IMG/VR virus record: IMGVR_UViG_3300019487_000019
Coordinates: 62,001 to 126,000 of that record
Length of the DNA stretch: 64,000 nt
Origin: a virus
Direction: 5' to 3' (one strand)
Shown here one piece after another: positions 42,417 to 51,414 of this stretch; positions within the stretch are counted from its first letter, which is position 1, and every line of letters begins with the position of its first letter. A program made the position numbers and the translations under genes. The notes beneath the pieces are model-generated. The model was not told where the DNA came from and ran no database searches. It saw only the letters and a program-made list of their open reading frames with translations.

Positions 42417-44065
42417 CGAATCTCCCGAGCAGATTTCTTACCGGGAGCAACGAGATATTCATCAAGGATTGCCTTCTCGGAGTTGTATTGAGCGCGACGA
42501 TCTGTTTCCATGTAAACCCAGTATCCCTTGGCGTCCTCCCACCGATACAAACGCGCCGGAACATCTTTTGCTAGACCCGTATAAATCAAGCGGAAATATT
42601 CCTTATCAACACCCGTTCCAGGTAGAACTACTCCCTCCGTATACGGAGCATTGTTTTCCGGAATAGCATCTTCAACATACAAGCCTGTTGGATGCAATCC
42701 AATCTTATTCAATTGTGGGAAGCCATCTTGTGCTGCTGTTTCCAGCTCGTCGGGCTCAAAGCGGCGAACAGTATTTGACCCTTCGCTTCCACGTTCTGCA
42801 ACCTCAGTCAGAGCTTCATTGTGAATTGTTTGTGAAATGTCGCTGTAGTCTTGATCGATTGGATGATTGCCGTCATCATTGTCAAACAATCCAGACGAAT
42901 CAACATTCGCAGCAAGATCACCAAACAAGTCTTGTGTTTCTTGTGTGTGCATTGCTGGCTGAGTTGTCACGAGAAGCATTGTTGGTTGCCAACCAGGCGT
43001 ATAAGAGTTCGGATCCCATGTGACGTCAGTTACTTCAAGAAAACGCTTGATTGGTTTTAATTCAGGTGTATACTGTGTTTCGCTTGGGAGCTCAATATGG
43101 TCTCCAATGATGATTGGACGACCAAGTAAACCAACACAAGCATTGAAATTCATCTTAATTTGATACGTTGACGCAGGAATCTCAATACCAAATTTCGCTA
43201 AGTCTGTCGCCACGTTTACTAGATCGTAATAACCTTTCAGTGTAACTGCCTGTGTTGCATAGCGGCGATCGCGAATTTCAAACAACACCTTGTCTTGATT
43301 GTTATCCTCTCGTGTCAATTGATAATCAATCAATTCGAGTGCCTTGACAGTCCACCAGTCACCAGGAACGCCTCCAGTTGTATCACACGTCGCTCCGTTG
43401 AAAGCTAGTGGTCGGAGTCTCCAGTATCGGCTTGGAACAGAATGCTTGAAATGAATCGTATTCAATTTATCATTGTCGGGTAGATTGATGATGGCGACCC
43501 CATACCACGTTGTGCCTGTATCACTTCGTTCCACACGAACCTTCGTTACACGATTGGCCGCATTACTCCCTTGCTTGATTCGAATAGTTGTGATGTGCTG
43601 ACGAATACTCGTGTCAATACCGTAACGAGCTCGACCCGTTGAGATCTTAATGATACCAAAGTCGTAGCCTAGATATCCTGTTTGCGTTACAGCAATACCA
43701 TTCTGAGCTGATCGCCACTCGGCAGCAAACGTTGTAAAGGCATTTTCTGCTGGAAATCCTGAATAGTCTCCACCCGAAATCGCATTCCCATCACCCGTCA
43801 AGTCAACAAGCTTCGTTTGTTCCTGGACGCCAAGGAGCTTAAACACTCGAACTTGAGCTCCAGCAATATTCAGCGCCTCTTGTGTGAGACTATCGATATA
43901 GCACTGTGTTCGTGGTTGGTTCGTTAAGTCCCACGGACGACAAGTCGACCAATCACTTGGTGCTGGACAAAAGATGGATGAATCGCTGGGTGGCGTAGGT
44001 GTCGGTACTGGAGGTGGAGTCTCCGCACTTGGCGTACCTACTTTTGGAACACATGATTCAGTCAT
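42413..44065 (-). CDS. gp14: gp14-like neck protein with discoidin-like domain
   Basis: A 550-residue protein. The N-terminus is Pro-rich (residues about 10-30), then a Cys-containing region. Residues about 60-235 resemble a discoidin/F5-8C beta-sandwich (T-K-V-R-V-E-R-S-D-T-G-T-T-W-Y-G then S-V-P-S-R-Y-W-R-L-R-P-L). A neck-protein block follows near 320-380 (I-G-D-H-I-E-L-P-S-E-T-Q-Y then V-K/R-R-F-L-E-V-T-D-V-T-W and G-W-Q-P-T-M-L-L-V-T). That block and the position one gene before gp15 support a gp14-like role. The discoidin-like part suggests a surface-exposed, carbohydrate-binding decoration. Confidence 0.55.
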   Translation of the reverse strand: MTESCVPKVGTPSAETPPPVPTPTPPSDSSIFCPAPSDWSTCRPWDLTNQPRTQCYIDSLTQEALNIAGAQVRVFKLLGVQEQTKLVDLTGDGNAISGGDYSGFPAENAFTTFAAEWRSAQNGIAVTQTGYLGYDFGIIKISTGRARYGIDTSIRQHITTIRIKQGSNAANRVTKVRVERSDTGTTWYGVAIINLPDNDKLNTIHFKHSVPSRYWRLRPLAFNGATCDTTGGVPGDWWTVKALELIDYQLTREDNNQDKVLFEIRDRRYATQAVTLKGYYDLVNVATDLAKFGIEIPASTYQIKMNFNACVGLLGRPIIIGDHIELPSETQYTPELKPIKRFLEVTDVTWDPNSYTPGWQPTMLLVTTQPAMHTQETQDLFGDLAANVDSSGLFDNDDGNHPIDQDYSDISQTIHNEALTEVAERGSEGSNTVRRFEPDELETAAQDGFPQLNKIGLHPTGLYVEDAIPENNAPYTEGVVLPGTGVDKEYFRLIYTGLAKDVPARLYRWEDAKGYWVYMETDRRAQYNSEKAILDEYLVAPGKKSAREIR

Positions 44066-44084
44066 TTACAGACCCCTAAAACGC

Positions 44085-44114
44085 AAATACCCTGGTTTTG
44101 CCAGGGTATTTATC
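44085..44114 (-). terminator. Terminator hairpin overlapping a late promoter
   Basis: An 11-bp stem AAATACCCTGG/CCAGGGTATTT (44085-44095 with 44101-44111), loop TTTTG, followed on the minus strand by GCGTTTTAGG. It terminates the gene at 44140. The motif GATAAATA (44107-44114, minus strand) shares 5 bases with the first-transcribed arm of the stem and lies 42 bases before the gp14-like start at 44065. A transcript starting from it should begin inside the stem and lose that arm. Confidence 0.75.
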
Positions 44115-44139
44115 GCTGCTTGGAGAAGCAAATTACTAA

Positions 44140-45978
44140 TTACAGACCACGTGCAAGTGTTTGTGGTGGGTTGTTTGTGCCTGCGCTCGTGTCATTAGCT
44201 ACAACACGACTTGCATCACCAGCAACAAAATAACGCCATGCAGCACCATCCCAGTACAACATACCAACAACGCACTCGCCACGAGACTGTGGACGCAGTT
44301 CTTTTTCGAACGACGAACCACCATCACTTGTGAACAACGGACCATAACCTGTTGGACCAAAAATGAACTGACCCATGCCAAGACGGCCGCCTACTGGCGA
44401 ACGTGCTAGAACTTCTAGCCAGTTAGCGTAGGAAACACCATTGAACATTTCAGGGAACGACAAGCCTACAACTGCTGCGTTTACGCCAGGTGTTGCAAAC
44501 CCGTCAACATTCCATGTTGACACGTCTGTGTCGCCACGTGGATCAACAACATCAAGAGCGGCTGCAATTGCACGGAACAGGTCTGGGTTTACACCAGCTG
44601 TTGGAATTGTAACTTCGACTTGTGTGTTGAAACCTGTGTTAACTTCACTGATCAAGAACTTGTTACCAATCGCGATTACGAGCTCGTCACCATCTGTTGT
44701 AGCTGCTTGCAGAGCTGTTTCGAGGCTTGCTGCAATAACTGTCATACTGTCAGCAGCTGTTACAGCAACTGTGACTGTGACCGTTTCGCGAACTGGACCA
44801 GTACTGTCTGATACAGTAATTGTTGCATCATAGTTACCTGCTGGAACTGCTGGAACTGTTGCAGGTAGAACTGCTAATGCATTAACACGATTGAAGTTCA
44901 CAACACCGTAACCTGCCTGCGCTGCATCAAGTACTCCACCGAATGCTACCAGAGCGGCAACGATACCGTTCGATGCACCGTCTGTGAGGACCAACGACGA
45001 ATCAGCACCAGCAAGCATATCACCTGTTGCTGTTGGTGTGAATGGAGTGTTTGAATTCAACACTTGGAAGTACAAACGAGGTGGTTGTGTTGCGTTAAGA
45101 CCTTCGCGGAATGCACAGTAAACTGGAAGACCTGCTGCTGCGATACCTGCATTGATGGCTGCAACCAACTGATCAAACGGTGCACCAGTTGTTTGTGGAA
45201 TGCCCAAATTGATAAACACTGTAACGTTGCCAGCGCCATTTACATTCAAACGAAGCTCATATGTTGTTGTGCGGCTCAATCCTGTCTCCGTAAACATGCT
45301 TGGAGCGCCTGTTGGGACTGCGATAGAAGCTGCTGCGTTGACCCAGTCTTGATGTGATGTTGCAACACTGTCAAGGAAACGGTCAACAACTCCTGCAACA
45401 TCACGCTGTAGGTTTGTCCAATCACGAAGTTTATTCCAGAGCAAATACTTTGTATTACCACGTACACTCTCACCTACACGATTTACTGAACCAGCAATAG
45501 CGAACCAACCGCGTGTGCTGTCGTAGTTCGTTACGCCGTAGTGCGCAATATCAGGTGTTGCTGTGCTTGTATCACCACGAAGGCCTGCAAACAGGAAGTT
45601 TGCGCCTGTGTCGCTCACGAATACAGAGCTTACTGCACCGGTTGTTGTGCTTGTGATAACGATTTCGTCACCTTCAAGTACTACTGCTGCAGATAGGTCT
45701 GTGTTAAGTTCTGTTACAAGAGTAGCAATCGTTTGAGCTGCGGAACCAACGATAGAAACGGCTTCGGTTAAACCATCAACAATAACTGTTGCAGTGTATA
45801 CGGTTGCGTCGTTTGCTAGACCAGTTGGGGAAGAGTCGCCACCTGGAAAGTTCGGACCAAGTTTGATGCGGCAAGAGCCAGCTGTCGCCAGAAGAGGAAG
45901 ACCAAGTTCTTCCCATCGGTTCCAGGTAGCGTCCACCTCAACAAATGGTGATGGAACATTAGGAACTGTTACTGTCAT
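44140..45978 (-). CDS. Structural protein with three beta modules, neck region
   Basis: A 612-residue protein between the neck genes. It contains three related beta modules: residues about 52-130 (T-V-Y-T-A-T-V-I-V-D-G...A-Q-T-I-A-T-L-V-T-E-L-N...I-T-S-T-T-T-G), a second after about 235 (Y-E-L-R-L-N-V-N-G), and a third after about 385 (Y-D-A-T-I-T-V-S-D). The same type of module is in gp18, the fibre at 12015 and the gp13-like protein. It ends with a small G-M-L-Y-W-D-G-A-A-W-R-Y-F element, like the W-D-G repeats of the gp13-like protein. No enzyme motif. It is probably a decoration or collar protein. Confidence 0.72.
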   Translation of the reverse strand: MTVTVPNVPSPFVEVDATWNRWEELGLPLLATAGSCRIKLGPNFPGGDSSPTGLANDATVYTATVIVDGLTEAVSIVGSAAQTIATLVTELNTDLSAAVVLEGDEIVITSTTTGAVSSVFVSDTGANFLFAGLRGDTSTATPDIAHYGVTNYDSTRGWFAIAGSVNRVGESVRGNTKYLLWNKLRDWTNLQRDVAGVVDRFLDSVATSHQDWVNAAASIAVPTGAPSMFTETGLSRTTTYELRLNVNGAGNVTVFINLGIPQTTGAPFDQLVAAINAGIAAAGLPVYCAFREGLNATQPPRLYFQVLNSNTPFTPTATGDMLAGADSSLVLTDGASNGIVAALVAFGGVLDAAQAGYGVVNFNRVNALAVLPATVPAVPAGNYDATITVSDSTGPVRETVTVTVAVTAADSMTVIAASLETALQAATTDGDELVIAIGNKFLISEVNTGFNTQVEVTIPTAGVNPDLFRAIAAALDVVDPRGDTDVSTWNVDGFATPGVNAAVVGLSFPEMFNGVSYANWLEVLARSPVGGRLGMGQFIFGPTGYGPLFTSDGGSSFEKELRPQSRGECVVGMLYWDGAAWRYFVAGDASRVVANDTSAGTNNPPQTLARGL

Positions 45979-46013
45979 TTTTTATTCTCCTAAAAAGAAA
46001 TGAACTGCGAAGT

Positions 46014-46021
46014 TATTTATA
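46014..46021 (-). promoter_or_regulatory. T4-type late promoter TATAAATA
   Basis: An exact consensus match on the minus strand, 36 bases before the start at 45978, just after the stop of the homing-endonuclease-like gene. Confidence 0.8.
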
Positions 46022-46028
46022 GGGGTTA

Positions 46029-46553
46029 TCAGTTTTTCGGCAGTATTTGCTCCAGAGCGATTTTCACCGCCGGGAGATTGTGCAAACGCTTTGTTTTTCC
46101 ACGAGAAAATCCCAACGGATCTAGAGAGTAATCTTTCAATTCCGTTTCAATTTTCTGCTCAAGTAGGAGAGCCTCTTTCAAAGACATATAACGTAAGTAC
46201 CAAACAGTGTTATTTGTCTTGCGTTGTTTAATGCTTTTTGTCGTGACACCGACCTCAAGATGCTCACCAACGTCTGCAACGTACAGCAAGGCTGGCGCAT
46301 ATGCTCTTTCTGGCCGCTCAATCATCCACTCCATAGAAAAACGCTCATGCTTACCTTTGCGTTGGTTTGCACACTGTGGACAATGTTGCTTCTGGTTAAC
46401 GTGGTTCTGTGGTCGCTGAAAGAACGGACCATGAACATGGCAGACTATTACGATTTTCTTTGTGCTTCTTTCGTAAACTACTTTTGTATAATCGTATCGG
46501 TCGCCATGAACTTCTTTTGCACGTTGTATGAATGTTTGCGTATTAAGTTTCAT
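46029..46553 (-). CDS. Homing-endonuclease-like protein (zinc-binding DUF723 plus GIY-YIG-like)
   Basis: A 174-residue protein. The N-terminus has the pattern F-I-Q-R-A-K-E-V-H-G-D-R-Y-D-Y, then V-I-V-C-H-V-H-G-P-F-F-Q-R, then H-C-P-Q-C, typical of the DUF723 zinc-binding domain found in phage mobile endonucleases. The C-terminal half has A-L-L-Y-V-A-D then L-E-V-G-V-T-T-K-S-I-K-Q-R, fitting a diverged GIY-YIG core. It follows gp13-like by two bases and is probably an inserted selfish gene. Catalytic residues are not fully secured by eye. Confidence 0.78.
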   Translation of the reverse strand: MKLNTQTFIQRAKEVHGDRYDYTKVVYERSTKKIVIVCHVHGPFFQRPQNHVNQKQHCPQCANQRKGKHERFSMEWMIERPERAYAPALLYVADVGEHLEVGVTTKSIKQRKTNNTVWYLRYMSLKEALLLEQKIETELKDYSLDPLGFSRGKTKRLHNLPAVKIALEQILPKN

Positions 46554-46555
46554 GC

Positions 46556-49500
46556 TTAGCCAAGAATCATGGTGCTTCCACTACCGTATTCTTCCGGATT
46601 GTCGTGAATATAATCTTCAAGGTCTTTCAGGCAGAGGGCAATTTCTTCAACGCCTGCGGACCGAAGATCACTAGCATTCAACGATACCCCTCCCGATGCA
46701 CCTGGTAGTGTACTAAACTTACCGCGAATTTCTGCAAGCGCAATACGTGATTGTGCTAGGGCATAACGACGAATCCAAGGTTTGGTCCAACGATCGCTCA
46801 ACAAGTCTTGTTCTGTACGTTCGACGGACGCCTCAATCAATACCATTCGCTCCGCAAACGGGAAACGATGATGCAAGAACAACTCTCGCGTTTGCTCATT
46901 CCACGTAAACGTAATACGGGCCGCAAACAAGATTTCCATTAACTCAACATATTCAGCAATCAAGTGGTAGCTCAATAGATCAAACGTGCCCATGTTGTAC
47001 AAATGTTGCAAAACGATCTGACCATATACGCCAGCGCCGTGTGCTGAACTCAAGAATGCTGACGTCATACGGTATACACCCATCACTTGAACAATTTTAT
47101 TGTAGCCTGTTGCTTTATTGGACAGGGTGTAGCGTTGTGTCTCCGGCTGAATTTGCATAAAGAAGTAGCCACGCCGATACGCAATACCGGTTCGAGCACG
47201 AAGTTCGTCAAGCGCCTTTTGAATAAAGTAATCGAGCTGTTCTTGCATTAGCTCAACATCAATTGTTGGATATCCCAGCTGGAAACGAATCTCACTCATC
47301 AATTCCCGACGTTCATCCGCCGAACCATCCGTACCAACTCCCAATTGCTTGTACATTGGTTCCCCGGAAATCTCATCTCCCCCTGGCTGCGGATTTCCAA
47401 AGCTTGTTTGTACATCTAGAGACATCCATAGTGTGCCAGGACCATTAGGTCCAGGTACCCACACAGGATAACCAAACTCCAATGAATTTGTTAACACACG
47501 ACCATCGACAGAAATAAAGGACGAGCTGCCCATGTTTGTGTCTGTGAACAATAAGTTGCCATTGCAATCGAGCTCAACCATTGCAATTCCAGGGCTCACG
47601 ACCCACTGTGTGCCGTCCCATGTCATCACTTGATTATCACCTTGGTTGAACCAGCAATCACCTTTCAGTGGTGTTGGTGGAACTGTGACATACATTAGGT
47701 TCACCCACGTTGCACCGTTCCAAAGGTTCAGTGTGTTGTTCATTGTGTTGAACCAATATGTGCCAGCTGCGATCAACGATGGATCAATTTCAGAAATCGT
47801 TGGGATGAACGGAACCCACATTGCACCATCCCAGTAGTACCAGTTCGTTCCATCGAACCATACTGTTCCGGTTGGCATTAATGTTGATGGATCCACAGGC
47901 AAGAAAATATATTCCGTCTGCACCCAGCAACCATTTATCCACACATAGATCACAAGTGTAATTGGATTCAACCAATAAGAGCCTTCTGTGATCGTTGGAG
48001 GAATGGTTGGATCGGTTTCTTGCTGGAAGAAATCGTTCACAAGCACCCATGTGTTCGATACGTTGTTCCAAACAAACAACTCGTCTGTGATTGTATTCCA
48101 CCACAAGTCGCACGATACTCGGTTGCGTGGGTCGGAACCGAACGTAATTACGTCTGGTAGAAGGACCCACATTACGCCGTCCCACTGTTGCAGGACTTCT
48201 GTGATAGGATTATACCAATACGTACCAGGGCCAGGAAGTGTAGGTGTTGTTTCTTGAATACGAACGTTTACCTGCGCAACCCATGTAATACCATTCCACT
48301 GATACAACGTCATCGTTGTTGTGTTGAACCAGTAGAAACCAACCGGCAAAGCACTTGGATCGACCGTTGACTTGATAACGTTGGTCAAGAGCCAGATATC
48401 AAGATTGTCGTCCCACTTATACATCTGCTTCGTTGAGGCTTTGTACCAGTACGAACCACACGGTGCCGGATATTGCAGCGAAGGATCCAGAGTGTTTACA
48501 TACGTAATAACATCACACCACGCTAGACCATTCCACTTATGGATTGAGGTACCGTCATACCAGATTGTTTTATCGCAAATTGGTTGTGTTGGATCGGTCG
48601 AAAACTTAATGACAGTTTGAACGATCCAGGCAACACCATCCCAACGATATAGTATGTCGATCGATGATTTGTACCAATATGTTCCGACGGCAATTAGGTT
48701 AGGAGCTGTTGGTTGAACATAGACAGGAAGTTCGTTTAGTGTGTAGCCATCCCACTGATACAGTTTCTGAGCAACAGCATTCCAGTAATACACCCCAGCA
48801 TTCGGTGGTAGTGGGCTTGCAGGGCATCCTGTGAGCAAACCAAATTGTTCATTGATAGCATTAACAAGATCAGCATACGTTAGAGCATCTTCGCCCTGAA
48901 TCTTGACTTCAAACGTCGTCGGTTTCGAAATACACGCGGACGGCGGAAGTGGAATATGTGGTTGTGAAGCTAGAGAACCCAGACCTAGCGACGCAGAGAA
49001 TGTATATTCGACATTGTTGACCAAACCTGTGTAGTCAGTTGGCAAGACGCCCTGTGTTCCATCATTTTTAACGAGCAAAACGGCTTGTGTTGAAGATGTT
49101 GCATCTGTCTTTGGGCCTTTAAAGTCCAAAGAAAAGCCGTGAACACCTTCTTGAAAGTAGCGAAACTCACAGTCAACAGGAAAGCCCGAAACATATAGTG
49201 GTGTGTTCGGTGTAAGGCCCGTAATGTCAAAGAATGTCGTTGTGCGATCTTGGTAGAACGCACCTACAACAAGGGCTGTACCAAGCTTGTCGCCTGCAAA
49301 AAGATTTCGATCAATTGTTGGATCGGATGTATAGACTTCTCCATTGATGGGCAGCTTCGAAATATCAGGTGCTGTGTTATCTGCTGTGACAACAATGCCA
49401 CAGTATGCCTGTGTTTCTGCCGTACAGCCAGCAGCAGGTGTCGGAATATTCCAACTGATTCGTGCCGTTGAATTACTTGTTCGTTCGACTTTGAGCGTAA

Positions 49501-49561
49501 TGTTCAACGACTCATATCGAAGCATGTTTGGGGCATCACTACGGTGATCAAACGTGCTCAT
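46556..49561 (-). CDS. gp13: gp13-like neck protein with FN3-like and 11 W-D-G repeats
   Basis: A 1001-residue protein. Residues about 10-135 resemble a fibronectin type III domain (A-R-I-S-W-N-I-P...V-S-G-F-P-V-D-C-E-F-R-Y-F). Residues about 165-245 carry the beta module also seen in gp18 (I-Q-G-E-D-A-L-T-Y-A-D-L-V-N-A-I-N). About 257-655 hold eleven repeats of roughly 37 residues, each Y-W-F/Y-N-x-x-T...L-Y-x-W-D/N-G-x-x-W-V. From about 735 the sequence matches the T4-like gp13 neck family (I-R-F-Q-L-G-Y-P-T-I-D-V-E-L, then Y-T-L-S-N-K and Y-N-K-I-V-Q-V). The repeats are likely to project from the neck as whiskers or a collar. The start overlaps the previous stop (ATGA). Confidence 0.7.
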   Translation of the reverse strand: MSTFDHRSDAPNMLRYESLNITLKVERTSNSTARISWNIPTPAAGCTAETQAYCGIVVTADNTAPDISKLPINGEVYTSDPTIDRNLFAGDKLGTALVVGAFYQDRTTTFFDITGLTPNTPLYVSGFPVDCEFRYFQEGVHGFSLDFKGPKTDATSSTQAVLLVKNDGTQGVLPTDYTGLVNNVEYTFSASLGLGSLASQPHIPLPPSACISKPTTFEVKIQGEDALTYADLVNAINEQFGLLTGCPASPLPPNAGVYYWNAVAQKLYQWDGYTLNELPVYVQPTAPNLIAVGTYWYKSSIDILYRWDGVAWIVQTVIKFSTDPTQPICDKTIWYDGTSIHKWNGLAWCDVITYVNTLDPSLQYPAPCGSYWYKASTKQMYKWDDNLDIWLLTNVIKSTVDPSALPVGFYWFNTTTMTLYQWNGITWVAQVNVRIQETTPTLPGPGTYWYNPITEVLQQWDGVMWVLLPDVITFGSDPRNRVSCDLWWNTITDELFVWNNVSNTWVLVNDFFQQETDPTIPPTITEGSYWLNPITLVIYVWINGCWVQTEYIFLPVDPSTLMPTGTVWFDGTNWYYWDGAMWVPFIPTISEIDPSLIAAGTYWFNTMNNTLNLWNGATWVNLMYVTVPPTPLKGDCWFNQGDNQVMTWDGTQWVVSPGIAMVELDCNGNLLFTDTNMGSSSFISVDGRVLTNSLEFGYPVWVPGPNGPGTLWMSLDVQTSFGNPQPGGDEISGEPMYKQLGVGTDGSADERRELMSEIRFQLGYPTIDVELMQEQLDYFIQKALDELRARTGIAYRRGYFFMQIQPETQRYTLSNKATGYNKIVQVMGVYRMTSAFLSSAHGAGVYGQIVLQHLYNMGTFDLLSYHLIAEYVELMEILFAARITFTWNEQTRELFLHHRFPFAERMVLIEASVERTEQDLLSDRWTKPWIRRYALAQSRIALAEIRGKFSTLPGASGGVSLNASDLRSAGVEEIALCLKDLEDYIHDNPEEYGSGSTMILG
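47597..48793 (-). repeat. Eleven W-D-G protein repeats in gp13-like gene
   Basis: Coding repeat of about 37 codons, eleven copies, residues about 257-655. Core: aromatic Y-W-F/Y-N, then L-Y/F-x-W-D/N-G-x-x-W-V. DNA copies are diverged. Confidence 0.75.
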
Positions 49562-49974
49562 GTGTTATCCTTTGCGAAACGAGCCTGGTGCAGGTGGATG
49601 TTGTGCCCACCAACTAAAGTAGCTAGCTCCTGCCAAGTCTCGTGAAACTGCGACAAGGCTTCTCTGAATTGTTCCCCAGCGGGGGTGCTTGGATAATAAG
49701 AATTGAGATGCCAATAATCGTCGTCTTCTGGCCTTACTCTTACTCCCGAAAGTTGATCTGCTTGAACAGACCAATCAACTTTTCCACCTTCGAGAGGAAT
49801 TGATAGTGCGGGAACGTCAAGGCGATGAGCAGTCTTTGCCCGCTCACCGATTTCCATTCGGCTTTCCATCGCCAAATCCATTACGCGGCCGAGAAGAAAG
49901 CGTAGCTTTTTCTCTACCCGATCCTTGTGGGCGATCGCATCATTATGGTTGAGAGTAATTTCATTAAGTAGCAT
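49558..49974 (-). CDS. Hypothetical protein, M-L-L-N-E-I start
   Basis: A 138-residue protein starting M-L-L-N-E-I, then a helical region (R-V-E-K-K-L-R-F-L-L-G-R-V-M-D-L-A-M-E-S) and a small domain with D-D-D-Y-W-H-L-N-S-Y-Y-P. No recognised family. It overlaps the gp13-like start by ATGA and is preceded by a late-promoter motif (CATAAATA) 20 bases upstream. It may be a head-internal or neck-assembly protein. Confidence 0.7.
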   Translation of the reverse strand: MLLNEITLNHNDAIAHKDRVEKKLRFLLGRVMDLAMESRMEIGERAKTAHRLDVPALSIPLEGGKVDWSVQADQLSGVRVRPEDDDYWHLNSYYPSTPAGEQFREALSQFHETWQELATLVGGHNIHLHQARFAKDNT

Positions 49975-49993
49975 GAATACAGGCCTAAACCCG

Positions 49994-50001
49994 TATTTAT
50001 G
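49994..50001 (-). promoter_or_regulatory. Late promoter motif CATAAATA
   Basis: Minus strand, 20 bases before the start at 49974 and 17 bases after the stop of the gene at 50018. Confidence 0.6.
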
Positions 50002-50017
50002 CTACCTTATTCTCGGT

Positions 50018-50587
50018 TCATTCGAAGTTCAGTTCAGCAATTTCCTCGAGAACCCGACGTTCTTTTTTCACACGCACGGTGCGTTTTTGGACCCGTCGTT
50101 CTTCCTTTTGATGAATTTCGTGGCTGATCATTGCCCGAGCAATGATCGCATCATCGTAAGTGCCCTGGTGTTCGTGATTCTTCACCATGTATTCGATATC
50201 ACCAAGCACGTAATCAATTTGTTGAAGGGCTTGTGCATGCGTTCCCTTTGCAAACAGATCGATCACCGGGGCAAGGACCAGATGGTACATCGGTTGGTTC
50301 TTCTTGCGGAGCAGCGCTGCTTGCCGCGGATCTTCGTGACCGAGCAGCCATTCTTCCATTTCTTCACGAACATCTTCACAGAAGTCGAACGGTGTATCCC
50401 GGTATTTCTTTTTCCCAAACATTTCGACAGTTTCGTGGAATTTTGTTCGAATCACTTCGAGAGCTTCCAGAAGGTCAAACTCATCCAGAATGTACTTTTC
50501 CTCTTTGGGATCAAGACGGAGAGGAATCAGACGAACGAATTTACGCAGACCTTCGTTCACAGCAGTGTAATCTTTGGCAATTTGCAT
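50018..50587 (-). CDS. Hypothetical helical protein
   Basis: The product has 189 residues from the ATG at 50587, which has GGAGG five bases upstream; the ATG four codons earlier lies in the ribosome-binding site itself. Mostly helical and charged, with a central conserved-looking W-L-L-G-H-E-D and a long Lys/Arg/Glu helix near the end (R-R-V-Q-K-R-T-V-R-V-K-K-E-R-R). No domain recognised. It is probably DNA- or assembly-related. Function unknown. Confidence 0.7.
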   Translation of the reverse strand: MQIAKDYTAVNEGLRKFVRLIPLRLDPKEEKYILDEFDLLEALEVIRTKFHETVEMFGKKKYRDTPFDFCEDVREEMEEWLLGHEDPRQAALLRKKNQPMYHLVLAPVIDLFAKGTHAQALQQIDYVLGDIEYMVKNHEHQGTYDDAIIARAMISHEIHQKEERRVQKRTVRVKKERRVLEEIAELNFE

Positions 50588-50644
50588 TTGAGCCTCCATT
50601 TGTTTCGATGGTGGCCATGCTAAACACCCTTACGTAAAAGTCAA

Positions 50645-51403
50645 CTACATAGGTCTACGTGGGCCGCCCGCTACACCGGGAGCCGGCGCCCGTGTCGGTT
50701 GAACCGGTCGTGCCTGTACTGGCGCTGGTTGTTGCCTCTGCTGTGGCGCCTGTTGCCCCTGCTGTGGCGCTTGTTGCCCCTGCTGAGGCGCTTGTTGCCC
50801 TTGTTGCTGTGGATCTTGTTGACCTTGTTGTTGCTGTTGTGCCGCAGTACGCAGTCGATTCATTAGCTGTTGATAAAAACCATGCAGACGTGCTACTTCA
50901 TTTGCTGTGTTTTGATCAGGAACTTGCGACACGGCCTGCTTAAATTGCTGAACTTCGGGCGATGTCGCTGAACGACCAATTGCCGCAATGGCATCGATCG
51001 CCGCTTGATCAGGCGAAAGTCCTTTATTCTTGGCTTTAACTTGATCGTAAGCAGCTTTCAACGGACTTACTCCACCGCCGGATTTTTCGATTGCTTGAAG
51101 TCCACTCAGGATGTCAACCATTTGCTGTTCGTGTCCAGGAACAGCAGCAGGTGGCTTTCCATTTTTCGCCAAATTCGTTGCTGCCTGAAGGATCTGTGTA
51201 AGGTTTGATGCTGCCTGAGGAGCATTTTCCTTAAACATTTTAATCAATGCTTGTTCGCAAAGGCCAAGACGTTCATCACGCTTACGCTCTGACACTTCTG
51301 CCTCTTTGATCATGCCGTATGGTTTGTACATATCCATCATTCGCTTGATTTTGCGAACTTTCATAACCAAAGGAATTTGGTTCTTCTTTTGTTTCTTAGC
51401 CAT
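50645..51403 (-). CDS. Hypothetical protein with Gln/Pro-rich repeat tail
   Basis: The product has 252 residues from the ATG at 51403 (AAAGGAAAA upstream). The N-terminus is strongly basic, followed by a helical region. The middle contains S-P-D-Q-A-A-I-D-A-I-A-A-I-G-R. The C-terminus (from about residue 185) is a run of Q-Q-G-Q-Q-A-P repeats, then Pro/Ala-rich. This layout suggests a structural linker or DNA-associated protein. No catalytic motif. Confidence 0.68.
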   Translation of the reverse strand: MAKKQKKNQIPLVMKVRKIKRMMDMYKPYGMIKEAEVSERKRDERLGLCEQALIKMFKENAPQAASNLTQILQAATNLAKNGKPPAAVPGHEQQMVDILSGLQAIEKSGGGVSPLKAAYDQVKAKNKGLSPDQAAIDAIAAIGRSATSPEVQQFKQAVSQVPDQNTANEVARLHGFYQQLMNRLRTAAQQQQQGQQDPQQQGQQAPQQGQQAPQQGQQAPQQRQQPAPVQARPVQPTRAPAPGVAGGPRRPM

Positions 51404-51414
51404 AAAATTTTCCT

